From NCBI GenBank assembly GCA_022036555.1, contig CM039128.1, positions 25,304,719 to 25,368,718 of the forward strand: a stretch of DNA of 64,000 nucleotides. The letters run 5' to 3'. A program made the position numbers and the translations under genes. The stretch comes from Microstegium vimineum. Its lineage: Eukaryota > Streptophyta > Magnoliopsida > Poales > Poaceae. Shown here piece by piece: positions 20,787-31,454 of the stretch. The notes under the pieces are model-generated. The model worked only from the letters and a program-made list of their open reading frames with translations, made no database searches and was not told the DNA's origin. Each line of letters starts with the position of its first letter. Position 1 is the first letter of the stretch.

Positions 20787-22229
20787 CTTACAAAATGACG
20801 ATACAAGTCATGACGGTACTTACAGTAAGCTAGAGATTGACCGAAGTCGTTATAGTGTAATTTAATGAAAAACTTATCGGAATCTACAATAGTCATACTC
20901 CTAAGGTTTTGGCGTAAAGTCAGCTTGTGTTGATTGATTGGATGTCCCATTACAATATCTGGATCATATATTTATACCCTGAGCTCAAACCAAATTCTAA
21001 TCAAATACCAAGCCTTATTGCAAAATACTAAAAAGAAATTAAGACTTCTATAATTATAGATAACTTAAACTCCACTCTTTTCTTCTTGTAGAATGCGACA
21101 TATGTCGCATAATGCATGGACTCTTAAAAACAAAGTTAAGTCGCAGACTCCATCAAATCTTGAACATCCATCAAATCTTGAACATATTTGATCCATAGCA
21201 CAAAGACGATTTCGAAGAGAATAGTCGATTACCTATAAACCAGCTGATGTCAACACTTAGCCGAATCTAAAGAATAACATCTCTGTGCTCCCGCTAAGCC
21301 AATCCAAAATTTGGTGTAAACAGTATGGTTCCAAACAAGTCCTATGTTGGGCCATAAAATTCAACAGAACTATCATAGGCAGAGATTATATTTTTTTCAG
21401 ATTTCTATGTAACCAGTTTGGAGCAAATAAAATGGGAAGAAACTAGGAATACGTACAAATAAGTAAATTTCACAACATTCACCATATATAAAAAGAAATG
21501 AGGATACAATCCAAATACCTATTATAAAATACGGATTGAAATATAACCAAAGTTATTTCTATTGCCAAACAAAACGTTGCTTAATAAATGACACATGTGC
21601 GAAAACCAAGCTATGCTGATATATCCTTTTCGGGATAAATAAAGAGGTATATGCAGATGATGGGTATATATAGGATCCATGAAACTATGACTTGCATGCA
21701 GTCATAGTATATGCATCACAAGTTCTTAACTGTAGAAATCAGAACAGCAGAATAATCTGGACTGAGGAGCTAGCCGGAGCCTTCATTTATCTCTACTGAA
21801 ATTCAACATTTGAAAGGAGAAAACAGAGGATGAAAGGGGGGAAATTGTTGCATCTCTGAATTTTATATGTCATATCATTAAATAGACTGCATCCATGCAT
21901 GAAGGATCCGTGCAAGAAATGGATCCAATGTGATTCAAATTGAATCTTTAAATCACCAGCGAACCCTAGCTAAATTTCTCCCAGTAATACCGCCTCACGT
22001 TGCTATACCTCAATCACTCTCAGGGGAAAAAGAAGAAGAATGAGATAAAAAATCTAAAGATAATTTAGTACAAAGGAATCAGAAACCCGCTAGTAAGCCT
22101 ATATCTACCTTTCTTGCTTGCTTACTCCCAAACACACATGCAAGCAGATGCAGGAGCATGAGCTGCCGTCACTCTTCAAACCGATCGAGCAAGCAAGGTG
22201 CTGGCATGAAGCTAGCGTCGTGCTGATCA
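20787..22229. other. Low-copy region downstream (3') of ABI4
   Basis: No gene is supported here. A 102-codon minus-strand frame (20950-20642) crosses the CACTA terminus and is therefore spurious. Positions 21150-21184 are two tandem copies of CATCAAATCTTGAACATC. Around 21300-21345 the minus strand reads GGACTTGTTTGGAACCATAC, which resembles the end of a Tourist or hAT-type MITE; I could not find its partner. The rest is unremarkable AT-rich intergenic DNA. Confidence 0.5.
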
Positions 22230-22982
22230 TCACTTTAGGAAGACATCAAACCAAAAGAAGGGCTCCGGCTCGTCCCACAGTAGCGCCGCCGCGTAGTCCT
22301 CCTCCTCGCCGCCGTGGTAGTCCCACCCTGCCTCCCCAGGCGCCTCCTCCTGCGTACCCGCCTGCGGCTCCGCTTGTGACGTCGAGGAGCCTACTGCAGG
22401 CGCGACGGCCGGCTCCTGCGGTACCGCCACCCGTGTTGGCACCGTGGTGGTCACCGTTGACGCCGTGGCCTTGTTGGCGTAATATAGCGGCTGTGTCGGC
22501 TGCGGCTGCGGCATGGGGTGGCACTGGAACTGGTGGTGGTGGAAATCCTGTGCAGGAGCTCCGCCGCTGGAGAGCTGGTGCAGAAGCGGCGGGCGAGGCA
22601 GGAGCGGTCGGAGCGCTGGCGGGGCAGACGACGTCGCGGAGGGGTGCGGGTGCGAGCGTGGCGCGGCGAGCGTAGGCGGCGGCGGGGAGGTGAGGTTGAG
22701 CTGCGCGCGGGGGCCGTAGAGGAGGAGCGCGGCGCGGTCGTAGGCGCGCGCGGCGTCCTCGGCGGTGGCGAAGGTGCCGAGCCACTTGCGGGAGCGCTTC
22801 CGCGGCTCGCGGATCTCCGCCACCCACTTTCCCCAGCTCCGCTGCCTCACGCCGCGGTACCGGAACTTGCCGTTCTCGGGGCCGCCCTTGGGCGCCTTGC
22901 CCTTCCTCCCTTCTCCGCCGGGGCCGCTGCCTGCAGCTGCCTCGGCCGTGGCCAAGGGCTGATTGTTGTTGTTTGGTTCCAT
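22230..22982 (-). CDS. ABI4: AP2/ERF transcription factor, ABI4-like (DREB A-3)
   Basis: This is a 250-residue intronless nuclear transcription factor. KGGPENGKF (32-40) leads into one AP2 domain (about 41-97), which contains RGVRQRSWGKWVAEIREP and ATAEDAARAYDRAALLLYG. AP2 positions 14 and 19 are Val and Glu, the DREB-type pair. The ABI4-specific LRPLLPRP motif is at 124-131, followed by Gln/Pro/Thr-rich sequence and an acidic, aromatic C-terminus (EEEDYAAALLW, PFFWFDVFLK) that probably activates transcription. ABI4 proteins act in abscisic-acid, sugar and seed signalling and bind CE1-like sites. I chose the start at 22982 because homologues begin with this short MEP-type N-terminus and the context is good (CCATGG). 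The frame stays open 126 codons further upstream, but that part looks like promoter. It is very GC-rich, unlike its surroundings, and looks intact. Confidence 0.93.
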   Translation of the reverse strand: MEPNNNNQPLATAEAAAGSGPGGEGRKGKAPKGGPENGKFRYRGVRQRSWGKWVAEIREPRKRSRKWLGTFATAEDAARAYDRAALLLYGPRAQLNLTSPPPPTLAAPRSHPHPSATSSAPPALRPLLPRPPLLHQLSSGGAPAQDFHHHQFQCHPMPQPQPTQPLYYANKATASTVTTTVPTRVAVPQEPAVAPAVGSSTSQAEPQAGTQEEAPGEAGWDYHGGEEEDYAAALLWDEPEPFFWFDVFLK

Positions 22983-23400
22983 GGAAGCAGGCAGCGGCAC
23001 TGGTATATGAGGAGAGAGAGAGAGGAGGGATGGGGTAGAGAGAGAAGCCGGGGAGGGATGGTGGTGGTGGCTCTGCGGCGTGCTTTGGGGCGAGCGCGCT
23101 AGGGATGGAGGCCGAGGTGGATGCGCTTGGTGGAGAGGGGCGGTGGTCAAATATAAAGGGAGGTGAGAAAGTACAGAGTGCAGTACAGCAAGCAGCCTTG
23201 AGCATCCAGTGACATGCATGGGAAATGGATGGATGGTTGGTTGGTGAGAGAGAAAGCTTGGCCAGTCGATGGCATGCATGCGGTAAATTGTTGGAGTAAA
23301 TGCCGCATGTAAGCTACAGACTACAGAGCACACAGGTTGATGGGGCAATTGACTTCTCACTTGCTGGCTTGTGTGCTTCGTTGCTCAGTGCATGCATGCA
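22983..23400 (-). promoter_or_regulatory. ABI4 5' leader and promoter with three RY motifs
   Basis: The 100 bases before the start codon are CT-rich on the coding strand (a run of CTCTCTCTCTCTCC near 23010-23030), typical of plant core-promoter Y patches and leaders. A weak TATA-like TTTATATTTG is at about 23150-23158. Three RY elements occur at 23213-23220, 23273-23280 and 23391-23400 (CATGCATG; the last reads CATGCATGCA). RY sites are bound by B3 factors such as ABI3, FUS3 and LEC2 and fit seed expression. Direct regulation is inference. Confidence 0.6.
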
Positions 23401-23783
23401 GTGATGCAGGATTGCAGGGACAGGAGGATAGATGTGGTCTGTGTCTAGATGACTTGATGATGTGCCAACGTCTGTGTTCAATTCATTGGCATTTCAGACT
23501 TCACTTGGATCGATCACCCAACAGATTGAAATTTGATACGAGTAGTACGCGGCTTCCTTCGTGTCTCTCTGTTGAAAGCTTCTTGGAAATGACTACTGCA
23601 TGTAGTGGTCAACTCCATTTCCCCGTAATATCAACGGGTATCCTGCTTGACATGTCAACAGTCAAATTCATGTTCTCACGCAATAAGCGGAACCAACAAG
23701 CAATCAATTATCCTTTAAGGTAGACTCCTATCATATTTGTTGAATTATGACTTGAAAAAAAAATCTTTACAATTTTTGACTAC
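23401..23783. other. Upstream intergenic DNA of ABI4
   Basis: No gene is seen. A 128-codon plus-strand frame (23337-23723) runs through it, but it has no recognisable domain, overlaps the promoter and looks like chance. The sequence appears low-copy relative to the rest of the window. Confidence 0.5.
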
Positions 23784-24044
23784 TACTCGCTCCGTCTCTC
23801 AATATAAGGTACGATTTGATTTGGTGTGGTTTTTAAAAATATATTTTGAATTATAATTTCTTTTAGAATATATAATTTATAGAAACAAAAGTTTGATCAT
23901 TAGAAAAAAAATTTAAATACAGATATAATGTGACTACTTTTGTAATACAGACTTTTAATATAATTAGGCTAATTCTTAGTCAAAAATAACAAAGTTTGAA
24001 TTTTGAAATACGTGCATGCCTTATATTCGTGGACCGAGGTAGTA
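23784..24044. mobile_element. Stowaway-like MITE (Tc1/mariner)
   Basis: An element of about 260 bp is bounded by TA dinucleotides. Its inverted ends read CTCGCTCCGTCTCTCAATAT on the left and, in reverse complement, CTACCTCGGTCCACGAATAT on the right. The CTCCCTCCGT-like ends, high AT content, lack of coding and TA target site are typical of Stowaway MITEs. It lies about 0.8 kb upstream of the ABI4 start codon. Confidence 0.8.
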
Positions 24045-24518
24045 TTTGTTCTTGCAGGGGACAAAGCTCACATACCCTCATGGCTAGAACTGGGCCGGTC
24101 TAAGGGAGATGGCGAGAGGCGCAAGGCTCAAGTACATGTCAAGATCTGTCGCTTTGCGTGGGAACGAAAGAAGGACTTAAGCTTGGTATGCACTAAGATC
24201 AGTCGATTAGGGAAAGTAATTGTATCCTAAATGGTTTTTGCAATTGTAATCAGCTATAGATTAGATTCAAATTTGTAACTCTACCCTCCGACCTATATAA
24301 AGAGGGTAGGAACCCACTCGAAACACAACATCATATTAATACAATACACCGCAAAGCAGGACGTAGATATTACGTCAATCTCGGCGACCGAACCTGGATA
24401 AAATCTCGTGTTTGTCTTTGCAAAACTATCGAATTTGTTGTCTATAGCATCTTCACCGATCCATCTACCACCGTGGGCATATATACCCTCTATAGACATC
24501 CGGTGATATTTCATTGAT
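24045..24518 (+). repeat. 5' LTR remnant of element A
   Basis: The start of this LTR is uncertain. CCTATATAAAGAGGGTAGG at 24291-24309 looks like its core promoter, and about 60 bp downstream is the usual AATACAATACACC leader. It ends just before a PBS-like site, TGACGCGCAAGGTAGGGGAT (about 24521-24540). That site resembles the TGGCGCGCCAGGTAGGGG stretch used by RIRE2/Tat-type elements. Confidence 0.65.
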
Positions 24519-24540
24519 AGTGACGCGCAAGGTAGGGGAT

Positions 24541-26187
24541 GTGCACAAAGACATTGGTGCGAGCTTGATGGTCATCACCTTCCTCGTTGCCGTGGAGGTT
24601 CCGATCAGACTCACCCTGACCATCGGCTTGATCACCTGGACCACGCGGGTTGATCCCATCGGCAAGTTAATCTTGGACCCGCAGATGAGCCATGTTTTGT
24701 TTCCTCCGTTGACGGTCCCGACCTATGGGTCGGCGCCACTATCCCCTCCATCGTTCATCCGACCACACTCCCTCATTACCAAGGGAAACGCATGGACGAT
24801 ACCGATGTGATCCACTCCATCAACAAGGTCGGTTCAGGCCTAACCAAAGCGCTGTCCTTGGCGGATTCCATCATGACTCTGCTGGTCGGTCACGGTTTCA
24901 TCGAGCCATGACCCGTCGCCAAAGACGAGTGAACTATTTGCACCGCTCATTCGATGCACCTCGTTTCCGACCTACGTATCATGACAACCCCGCAAGGACG
25001 GACTGCTAAGCTCCGACCTGCCCCGGCTACAAATCTGAGCGCCTCCGACATCCAAAAGTCATTTGAGCACTCCTTGAACGCGTTCCCATACGGCTTAGCC
25101 AATACGGCTGCCGTGCACACACGTCTTATTCCACGACTACCGGTGGGCTCAGACAGACACAAGAATCTCTCTAATCAGCACCTTGTTGACCTCACCAATC
25201 TTGAGGATGTTCGAAGATCAATCAACATGGTCAGCATTCAACAACTCGATGATCATCTAGCAGAGGACATCGGGTCTTCAACCAGCATGGATCGCACTTG
25301 GACTGCCTTGCCCCTAATGGCGATCAAGACTTCTAGGACTTCCCTCCCTATTTTGGGTGTTCCATCTTCAACGTTAGTAACAACGAACCGGAAGTTGTCA
25401 GAGAAACCACCTAGGATAAGGATGCTCGCATCCAACGGAATAACACCGATCGTGAATGACGCTGGGCTTGCGAACAGCATCCTGCGGATGGCAATCCTTG
25501 ACAAAACTGTGGTCATCCACAGCCGTGCAACCTCACAGACGCCTTTGACATGGTTGGCAACCAATGGGTTTAGGGTTGTTGCCCTTAATGAGATGGCAAG
25601 GCTTTAGCAGACACTGGAGCTTGGCTTTGTGGCGAAACATCTCAAGGAAGTCACGATTCAAGTACAAGACCATCTCGGTGCCAGATCCTCTCTGACTCCT
25701 TCGTCTGCATCCAAACGACGAAGTCGTAGTCATCGCTCACACCCGTCAGAACGTGACCGACCTCAACCATCACACAATGCCCCCAATCCACCACCCTGAA
25801 GAGATGATGAGCACTACCATGACCTTCGAGGCAGTGCCCCAGCTGGCGGCGGATGGTGATTAGGAGGTAGAAGGACCCCACAATCTTCGGGATCACCTTA
25901 GTGCCAACATCAACAATCATGATGGAGGTATTCACAATCACATCAAGAATAGGAGTTGCAAGCGCCATGAAGAAGAGATGTGTCAGCAATAAGAGTACGA
26001 CCATGACCACAGACCCCCAGCATGGTATCCCGGGTCCTAAGCCTTTCATCGCCTAGATCTGTAACATCCAATGGCTCAAGAATTTCAAGATCCACCATTT
26101 TGACGCTAGAATGGCAAGGATAATTCTTCTAAGCACTAGGTCACTCTATTCGAGATCATTGTCCGAACAACCGACGATGACGAAGAC
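24541..26187 (+). pseudogene. Leader and decayed N-terminal gag of element A
   Basis: No clean gene survives. A 217-codon plus-strand frame (24954-25607) is open but shows no domain that I recognise. It sits where the 5' part of gag, or an extra upstream frame, is expected in Tat elements. The rest has many stops. I call it decayed gag from position only. Confidence 0.4.
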
Positions 26188-26568
26188 GTGATGACCAATT
26201 ACTTTCTAGAGGTTATTAATAGCTTGGCACATCAATGGCTCCTCGGTCTGTGTGATGACTCCGTCGATTCATGGGTCGATCTCAAAGCGACTTTCGTCAG
26301 CAATTACATGGCCACACGCCGACAACTAGGGAGCAAGTACGATCTAGAGAGAATCAGATACCACCCCAATGAGCCCCTTCATGCTTACATTTGTCGATTT
26401 TCAGAGACTCATATCTCCATCCCTAACATAAGCGAAGGAGATGCCATCCAGTCCTACATTAAAGGCCTTCATCACCATGATGACCTGCAAAGCAAGCTGT
26501 TGCGAAAAAGACCAGAGTCAATCCAAGAACTCCTTGATGACGCCAAAAAGTGGGCGGAAGCCAACTAG
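26188..26568 (+). pseudogene. gag core of element A
   Basis: This 126-codon frame contains QWLLGLCDDSVDSWVDLKAT, YDLERIRYHPNEPLHAYICR and IQSYIKGLHHHDDLQSKLL, ending PESIQELLDDAKKWAEAN. The order and spacing match the Ty3/gypsy gag (retrotrans_gag) core of RIRE2/Tat elements. The frame stops at 26566, and the following His/Asp-rich sequence (26578-26793) is decayed nucleocapsid. It is not functional. Confidence 0.82.
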
Positions 26569-27229
26569 GGAAATCTTGTGATCAAAGAAGACGACAACCA
26601 ACTGTCTCATTCCGACCATTACCATATCGTCACTATGAGCATTACGATGATCGTGACCAATGCTATGGTAACCGACACAATGATGATCACGATCGCTACA
26701 AAAATAATCACGATCGACATTGCGACTGACGGGACAACAATGAGAGGCGACGCAACCAACACCGACGCAACGACGACTACATCAACACCGTGAAGACTGG
26801 GGCCAAATGCGACATCAAGGGAGCCTACGCTAAACTGCTCGGTGGACCATGCCCACTCCATCTAGAGGCTGATCACACCATGAGCGATTGAGGGGACTCA
26901 GGTCCCACTTTTGTGATCGGCAGCAAGATGGTAGCGCTCGGAAGTGTTTCCGCCATGATGACCATAAGCCAGCCAAGCAACATCGAAAGGCGGAGAACAA
27001 AGAAGAGCATGATCCTTGCCATAACTTCAAGACCCCGATAGATCCGTCTGAATGATCTTTGGTGGTAAGGTAGCCCTCAAATCCGCCCGCTAGAGGAAGC
27101 TGACACACCGCACAGTATTAGCGACCATAAAGTTTGACGAGAAGATTGATGACACCAAATTTAGAACTTGTCACATTAGCCGATAACATTCAGTGGTCTA
27201 AGATCCCAAAACCAGGTCGCTTTCCCTTG

Positions 27230-27400
27230 TCGTTCTCCCGTAATCAACCATGTCTGGTTTGAAAAGGTGTTCGTCGATGGTGGTAGCTCATTAGACATCC
27301 TCTTCCTCAATGGCGTCACCGAACTTGGAATCAAGAAAGCAGACCTCGAGAAATGTGACACTCCATTTTGGGGGCATCCTCCTTAGCCAAACATCTCAAC
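27230..27400 (+). pseudogene. Protease fragment of element A
   Basis: The plus strand encodes FVDGGSSLDILFLNGVTELG at about 27269-27328. This is the aspartic protease active-site region (DGGSS form) of Tat-like gypsy elements. Flanking frames are broken by stops and indels, so only the motif survives. Confidence 0.75.
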
Positions 27401-28019
27401 CTGTGGGGTAGATCACACTACGAGTATAGTTTGGTACACCAGAACACTTCTGCATTGACTATGTCAACTTGATCATCACCAACTTGGAAGGCACATACCA
27501 CACCATCCTCGCCCAACCAGCTCTAGCCAAGTTTTTGGTGGCACCACACTACATCTACCTACTCCTCAAGATGCCGATGGAGCGGGTCAACTCACCCTTT
27601 GAGGCCATGTCTATGATGATTATGCTTGTGAAATGGAAAGTTTCATGGCGGATAAGGCCCAGTACCTCTCCATCCGCATAGACACACTAAAGACCGAAGC
27701 TGCTCAAATCCTAGCAAAATATATGGAGATTCTAAGGAATAAGACCCAAAGAGCATCGAGAAGGCAAAGGAAGTCAAGGACGTGGAGTTGGTTCCCGACA
27801 ATAGCACCAAGATGCCAATCATTGCCACTGACCTGGATCCTAAATAGGAAGACGCGCTCATCAACTTCCTATGTATGAATGTAAGCGTGTTCGCATGGAA
27901 ACCCTATGACATGCTCGGTGTCCCCAAAGAGCTGATTGAGCACTCCTTGAATGTCTTGAAGACCGCTAAGCCGATCAAGCAAAAGCTGCGCTAGTTTGCT
28001 CATGACAAAAGAAGGCTAT

Positions 28020-28595
28020 TAGGGTAGAGATAGCCCGACTCTTAGCCATCGGCTTCATAAAAGAGCTATATCATCCCGATTGGTTAGCCAATCCAATCCT
28101 TGTAAGAAAAAAGAATAAAGAATGGACAATGTGTGTTGATTAAACTGATCTCAACAAACACTGCCCTAAAGACCCCTCTAGTCTCCCTCGCATCGATGTG
28201 GTCATAGATTCTACAGCCGGCTGCAAGGTGTTGTCCTTCCTCAATTGCTACTCTGGTCACCACTATATCTTGTTAAAAGAATATCAAATCAAAACATCAT
28301 TTATTATGCCTTTCAACGCCTACTGTTACATGACTATGTCTTTCGGGCTCAAAAACGTTGGTGCCACATACCAGCGTACCATCCAGAAGTGTCTTGAAGA
28401 CAAGATCAGAGACCAACTCGATGTATCTTACGTCAACAATGTAGTCAAAAAAAGGTCGCCTCCAACCAGGTCGGTGACTTAGACCAAACATTTAAATCCC
28501 TCAACATGTTTCAATTGAAACTAAACCCAAAGAATTGTATCTTTTGTGTACGGTCAGGCATAATGCTTGGTCACGTTGTTAGTCGTGATAGTATC
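28020..28595 (+). pseudogene. RT fragment of element A with YVNN in place of YVDD
   Basis: RT blocks run DLNKHCPKDPFSLPRIDVVI, STAGCKVLSFLNCYSGHHYI, TMSFGLKNVGATYQRTIQ and then SYVNNVVKK. The catalytic YxDD box is therefore YVNN: both Asp residues have become Asn, as G-to-A changes would produce. A stop also lies before DLNKH. The solo LTR B interrupts the gene at 28595. RT continues at 51352. Confidence 0.88.
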
Positions 28596-30028
28596 TGTTG
28601 ACATTAGATAGCGTCACACCAAAAATAGAGATTACTCCCTATCCTCAGAATGGTGCCATAAATGCATGGTATGAAATTAACTTGTCTTTAGCATCTAGCC
28701 AATATCTTTTACCTTATACTACTCCTAAGCATGGAACTAGGTTGTCATCCCCAATTATAAAGCTAAGAATAATTAATGGTACTTATGAAATATTCTATTA
28801 TTTTATGTGGCTAGGAAGAATTAAATAACCATGAATATGAATTTATAAAGAACAAATGATTCTGCAAGCAAACAGATTAATACACCATTGTAGCATTTTA
28901 CCTAGAGTATTATTAGGTTGTCAATTTATATTTATACCACTCGGAAGGTCTAGTTAAACTGGTAATCTATAGTATTGATAACATTTATATGCAATGAATG
29001 AAGGGATTAACCAACATTATGTACTCTACTCATAACAGGGGTAAGTCACATGATAAATATATATATATATATATATATATATGCTAGGCAATGATCAGTC
29101 ATGATAATGAAAATGATAAAGTTCTTAGATCTGTCTAGTCACTACACAGACGTCGTCCAATGCAAGTAATAAATAAATAACTCCAAAGCATTCTAGCTAC
29201 AGTCAAAGTTACATCATTTAGTGCAAGTATATCTATCAATCATTGTTAAGTAATACCACTAATGTTCCCAACCACAATGGGGCCATGAACAGGAAGAGTT
29301 GAGTTCAGAAACCTCTGATATATGAATATATCCTCAACCCGACAATCCCTCCGTACCAAACAACTACACGGGGGAAGGCCTACAATGGACTCAATGGACC
29401 TATCATGTCCACGATCTACCCCATGACCCAGCGCAAATGGGGGCATTCGTAGATAAGCAAAGCATCTAAGCACCATGCCTACATACTGCCTACCACTCGC
29501 CATATGATTGAGTAGACATGCGTTATACGAACATGAAATGAATAGCAAACTAACTATACTAGATATATTGAAGTAGACAATGAACAATGTAAACAAGAAC
29601 ATAATAATGAAGCATAATGTTGCTCGTAAATATCGTAAAAATGCAGATATTACAATAAGAGAGAAGAGAATAAGAAATGTACCAGACTCCAAACTCTTGA
29701 CAACGTCGGGAGTCCAAGATCGATTGACATATCTTGACTTCCACTACTCTTGATCTAACTAAGCTATCCTATGAACTAGAGAGGCACTGGATGAACTAGG
29801 GTTTGTGGCTCTGGATGACTTGATCTCCAAATGACTTGAATGCTTGAATGAATGCCTCCTCTAGGGGGTTCAGGCCTCAATTTATTGCATGGTGTGTGCA
29901 ACATCATCCCTTGGATCAAACCGACATCATGTAGGGCTGAGATGAATCCATAGAGGCGATGGAGGAAGACTCTAGAAGAGGGAGACCCTTCCCCTCACTG
30001 GGGGCCAGCCTGCCTACAGGTGGGCCGG
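28596..30028 (-). repeat. Solo LTR B, first part (1.7-kb TGTTGAC family)
   Basis: Together with 51068-51351 this forms one LTR of about 1717 bp with ends TGTTGAC...GTCAACA. It is flanked by perfect GTATC duplications and has no internal element sequence of its own, so it is a solo LTR. Shared features with 53118-54816, such as the segment near 29850-30000, indicate minus orientation. Positions 29057-29082 are a (TA)n microsatellite. Element C was inserted into it at 30029. Confidence 0.8.
29057..29082. repeat. (TA)n microsatellite
   Basis: About thirteen uninterrupted TA units lie inside solo LTR B. Confidence 0.9.
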
Positions 30029-31427
30029 TGTTAACACTGGATTTTAGCACGCATAGGAAAATGACAGATAGACCAATGTGCAGTAAAATTCAGAGGTAAG
30101 AATTTGGAATATTTGGCAGGTGCAATCGGCTAATTTATAAGGATTCGGCAAAGTGATCGTGCGGTCGGCTATTTTAGGAGTGGTGATCTTCCGTTAAGGA
30201 AAGCAACAAAAGTGGTGAGTAAGAGCCGAATCGAGCAACCGACATTGCAACGATTAAGGGAATGAAAATTCTAGAAGGAAAGCTAGGATTAAAAGTGTCG
30301 TATTCTTAAATATCTTGTAATCATATTCTTTTAGGATTCGTGTCATGACCGGGGTGTAAATATAAACCCTTGTCCATTGTAAAAAGTGTTCACAACCAAA
30401 CCAATACAACCGGCCCTGTGCCAACTTCGAGTCCTTTGTCGTGTCGTCGAGTTCTTCGAGAGGAATCATCGATCCGTTGACCTCCGTAAGTCTTGGCAAC
30501 CTTGTTATCATGTCTAGTATCATGCGGTGGATTTAGATATTGATGCAAGTAGTCTTGTTTATTATCAATGATCGTGCGGGGGATCTTTGTTCAATAATTA
30601 AGAGGTCTTCGCTTGTGTTGTTCTTATGAGTAGATGTCGTGCGGCGGATATTTGCTTGTATGCTTAGCAAAAGCAAGATAGTTATCGGCTCCTGTAGATT
30701 TGGCAAGATCTATTGGGTTCATTAAGTTATCGTGTTGCATGTTTTATATAATCTTTACGTATTTGCAAACACTCTTTTGCCCAATCTAGATTGATACGAT
30801 TCGACTCTTGTTAGTTTATATAGATCTATCTACGTTATCATGAATTGCCCCCATGTTGTTTCCATGAATAGATCTTATATTTAAAGATAACCGAATTAGT
30901 TTAAGTCTAGATTGTCACATGTTGCGGGTTCATGCATGCTATCCATGTTTAAGCTTTGATGACGCTGGGTATCGTGCGGCAGATGCAGGGTTTAGATTAG
31001 TTTAATCATGTTTGCTTACGTGTTTCCTTCATCATGGACCCCAATTCGGCTGATTGCTGAGATTGGTTATGCTTTAACTTATAGTCAATTACATGTCGTT
31101 TGTACGTCCTTTTTTCATGCATACGCATTCGGCAATCAGTAATTTGCGTGTTACATGTTCATTTTTAGCCGAACGTTCCATAAAACTTGTTGGCAGATAG
31201 CTTTCATAGCTGTATGTCGTTGTAAGTGGCTTCAGGGCCGTACATATGGAACTGTCTGGTATCACCCGGCACGTTCCAATTTATATCTAATGACTTTCTT
31301 CCCTTGTTAGTTTCAGGTAAAACTAACTGGCACATTCTCGGTTCTCGAAGCACCCGGGCACCCGATTGAAGTTACGCTTTCTGGCTTGCTGTGTGTGAGA
31401 TGTAGTACGTCACTTTTTGTGTCAACA
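30029..31427 (+). repeat. 5' LTR of element C (1399 bp)
   Basis: It starts TGTTAACACTGG and ends TTTGTGTCAACA. It aligns over its whole length with 49670-51067, with scattered substitutions that are denser in the first 200 bp. A likely TATA region, GGTGTAAATATAAACCC, lies near 30353. Confidence 0.92.
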
Positions 31428-31453
31428 CACTTTTTGGCACGCCCAGTGGGACA
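31428..31453 (+). other. Primer-binding region of element C
   Basis: The LTR end is followed by CACTTTTTGGCACGCCCAGT and then GGGAC, a form common after Tat-type LTRs. Element D has a similar site on the minus strand near 42925-42949. The tRNA partner was not determined. Confidence 0.6.
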
Positions 31454-31454
31454 A

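Larger units (their letters stand above)
24045..28595 (+). mobile_element. Element A: Tat-like Ty3/gypsy, left portion
   Basis: This is the left part of a gypsy element that resumes at 51352. It contains an LTR remnant and PBS, gag, protease and most of RT. The RT reading sense stops at 28590 and continues after 51352 with the expected next block. The 5-bp GTATC at 28591-28595 and 51352-51356 is the target duplication of the inserted solo LTR. The element is old, with stops and frameshifts throughout. Its 3' end was lost at about 52718. Confidence 0.88.

Noticed and set aside
20642..20950. 102-codon minus-strand frame
   Set aside because: It crosses the CACTA terminus at 20786, so it joins unrelated sequences and has no recognisable domain.
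22246..23205. 319-codon frame on the minus strand and plus-strand frames (22118-22675, 22518-23102) over ABI4
   Set aside because: They overlap the ABI4 gene in other frames, have Arg/Ala/Pro-biased composition and arise from its high GC content.
23337..23723. 128-codon plus-strand frame upstream of ABI4
   Set aside because: It has no domain or coding bias that I can see, and it overlaps the RY-containing promoter.
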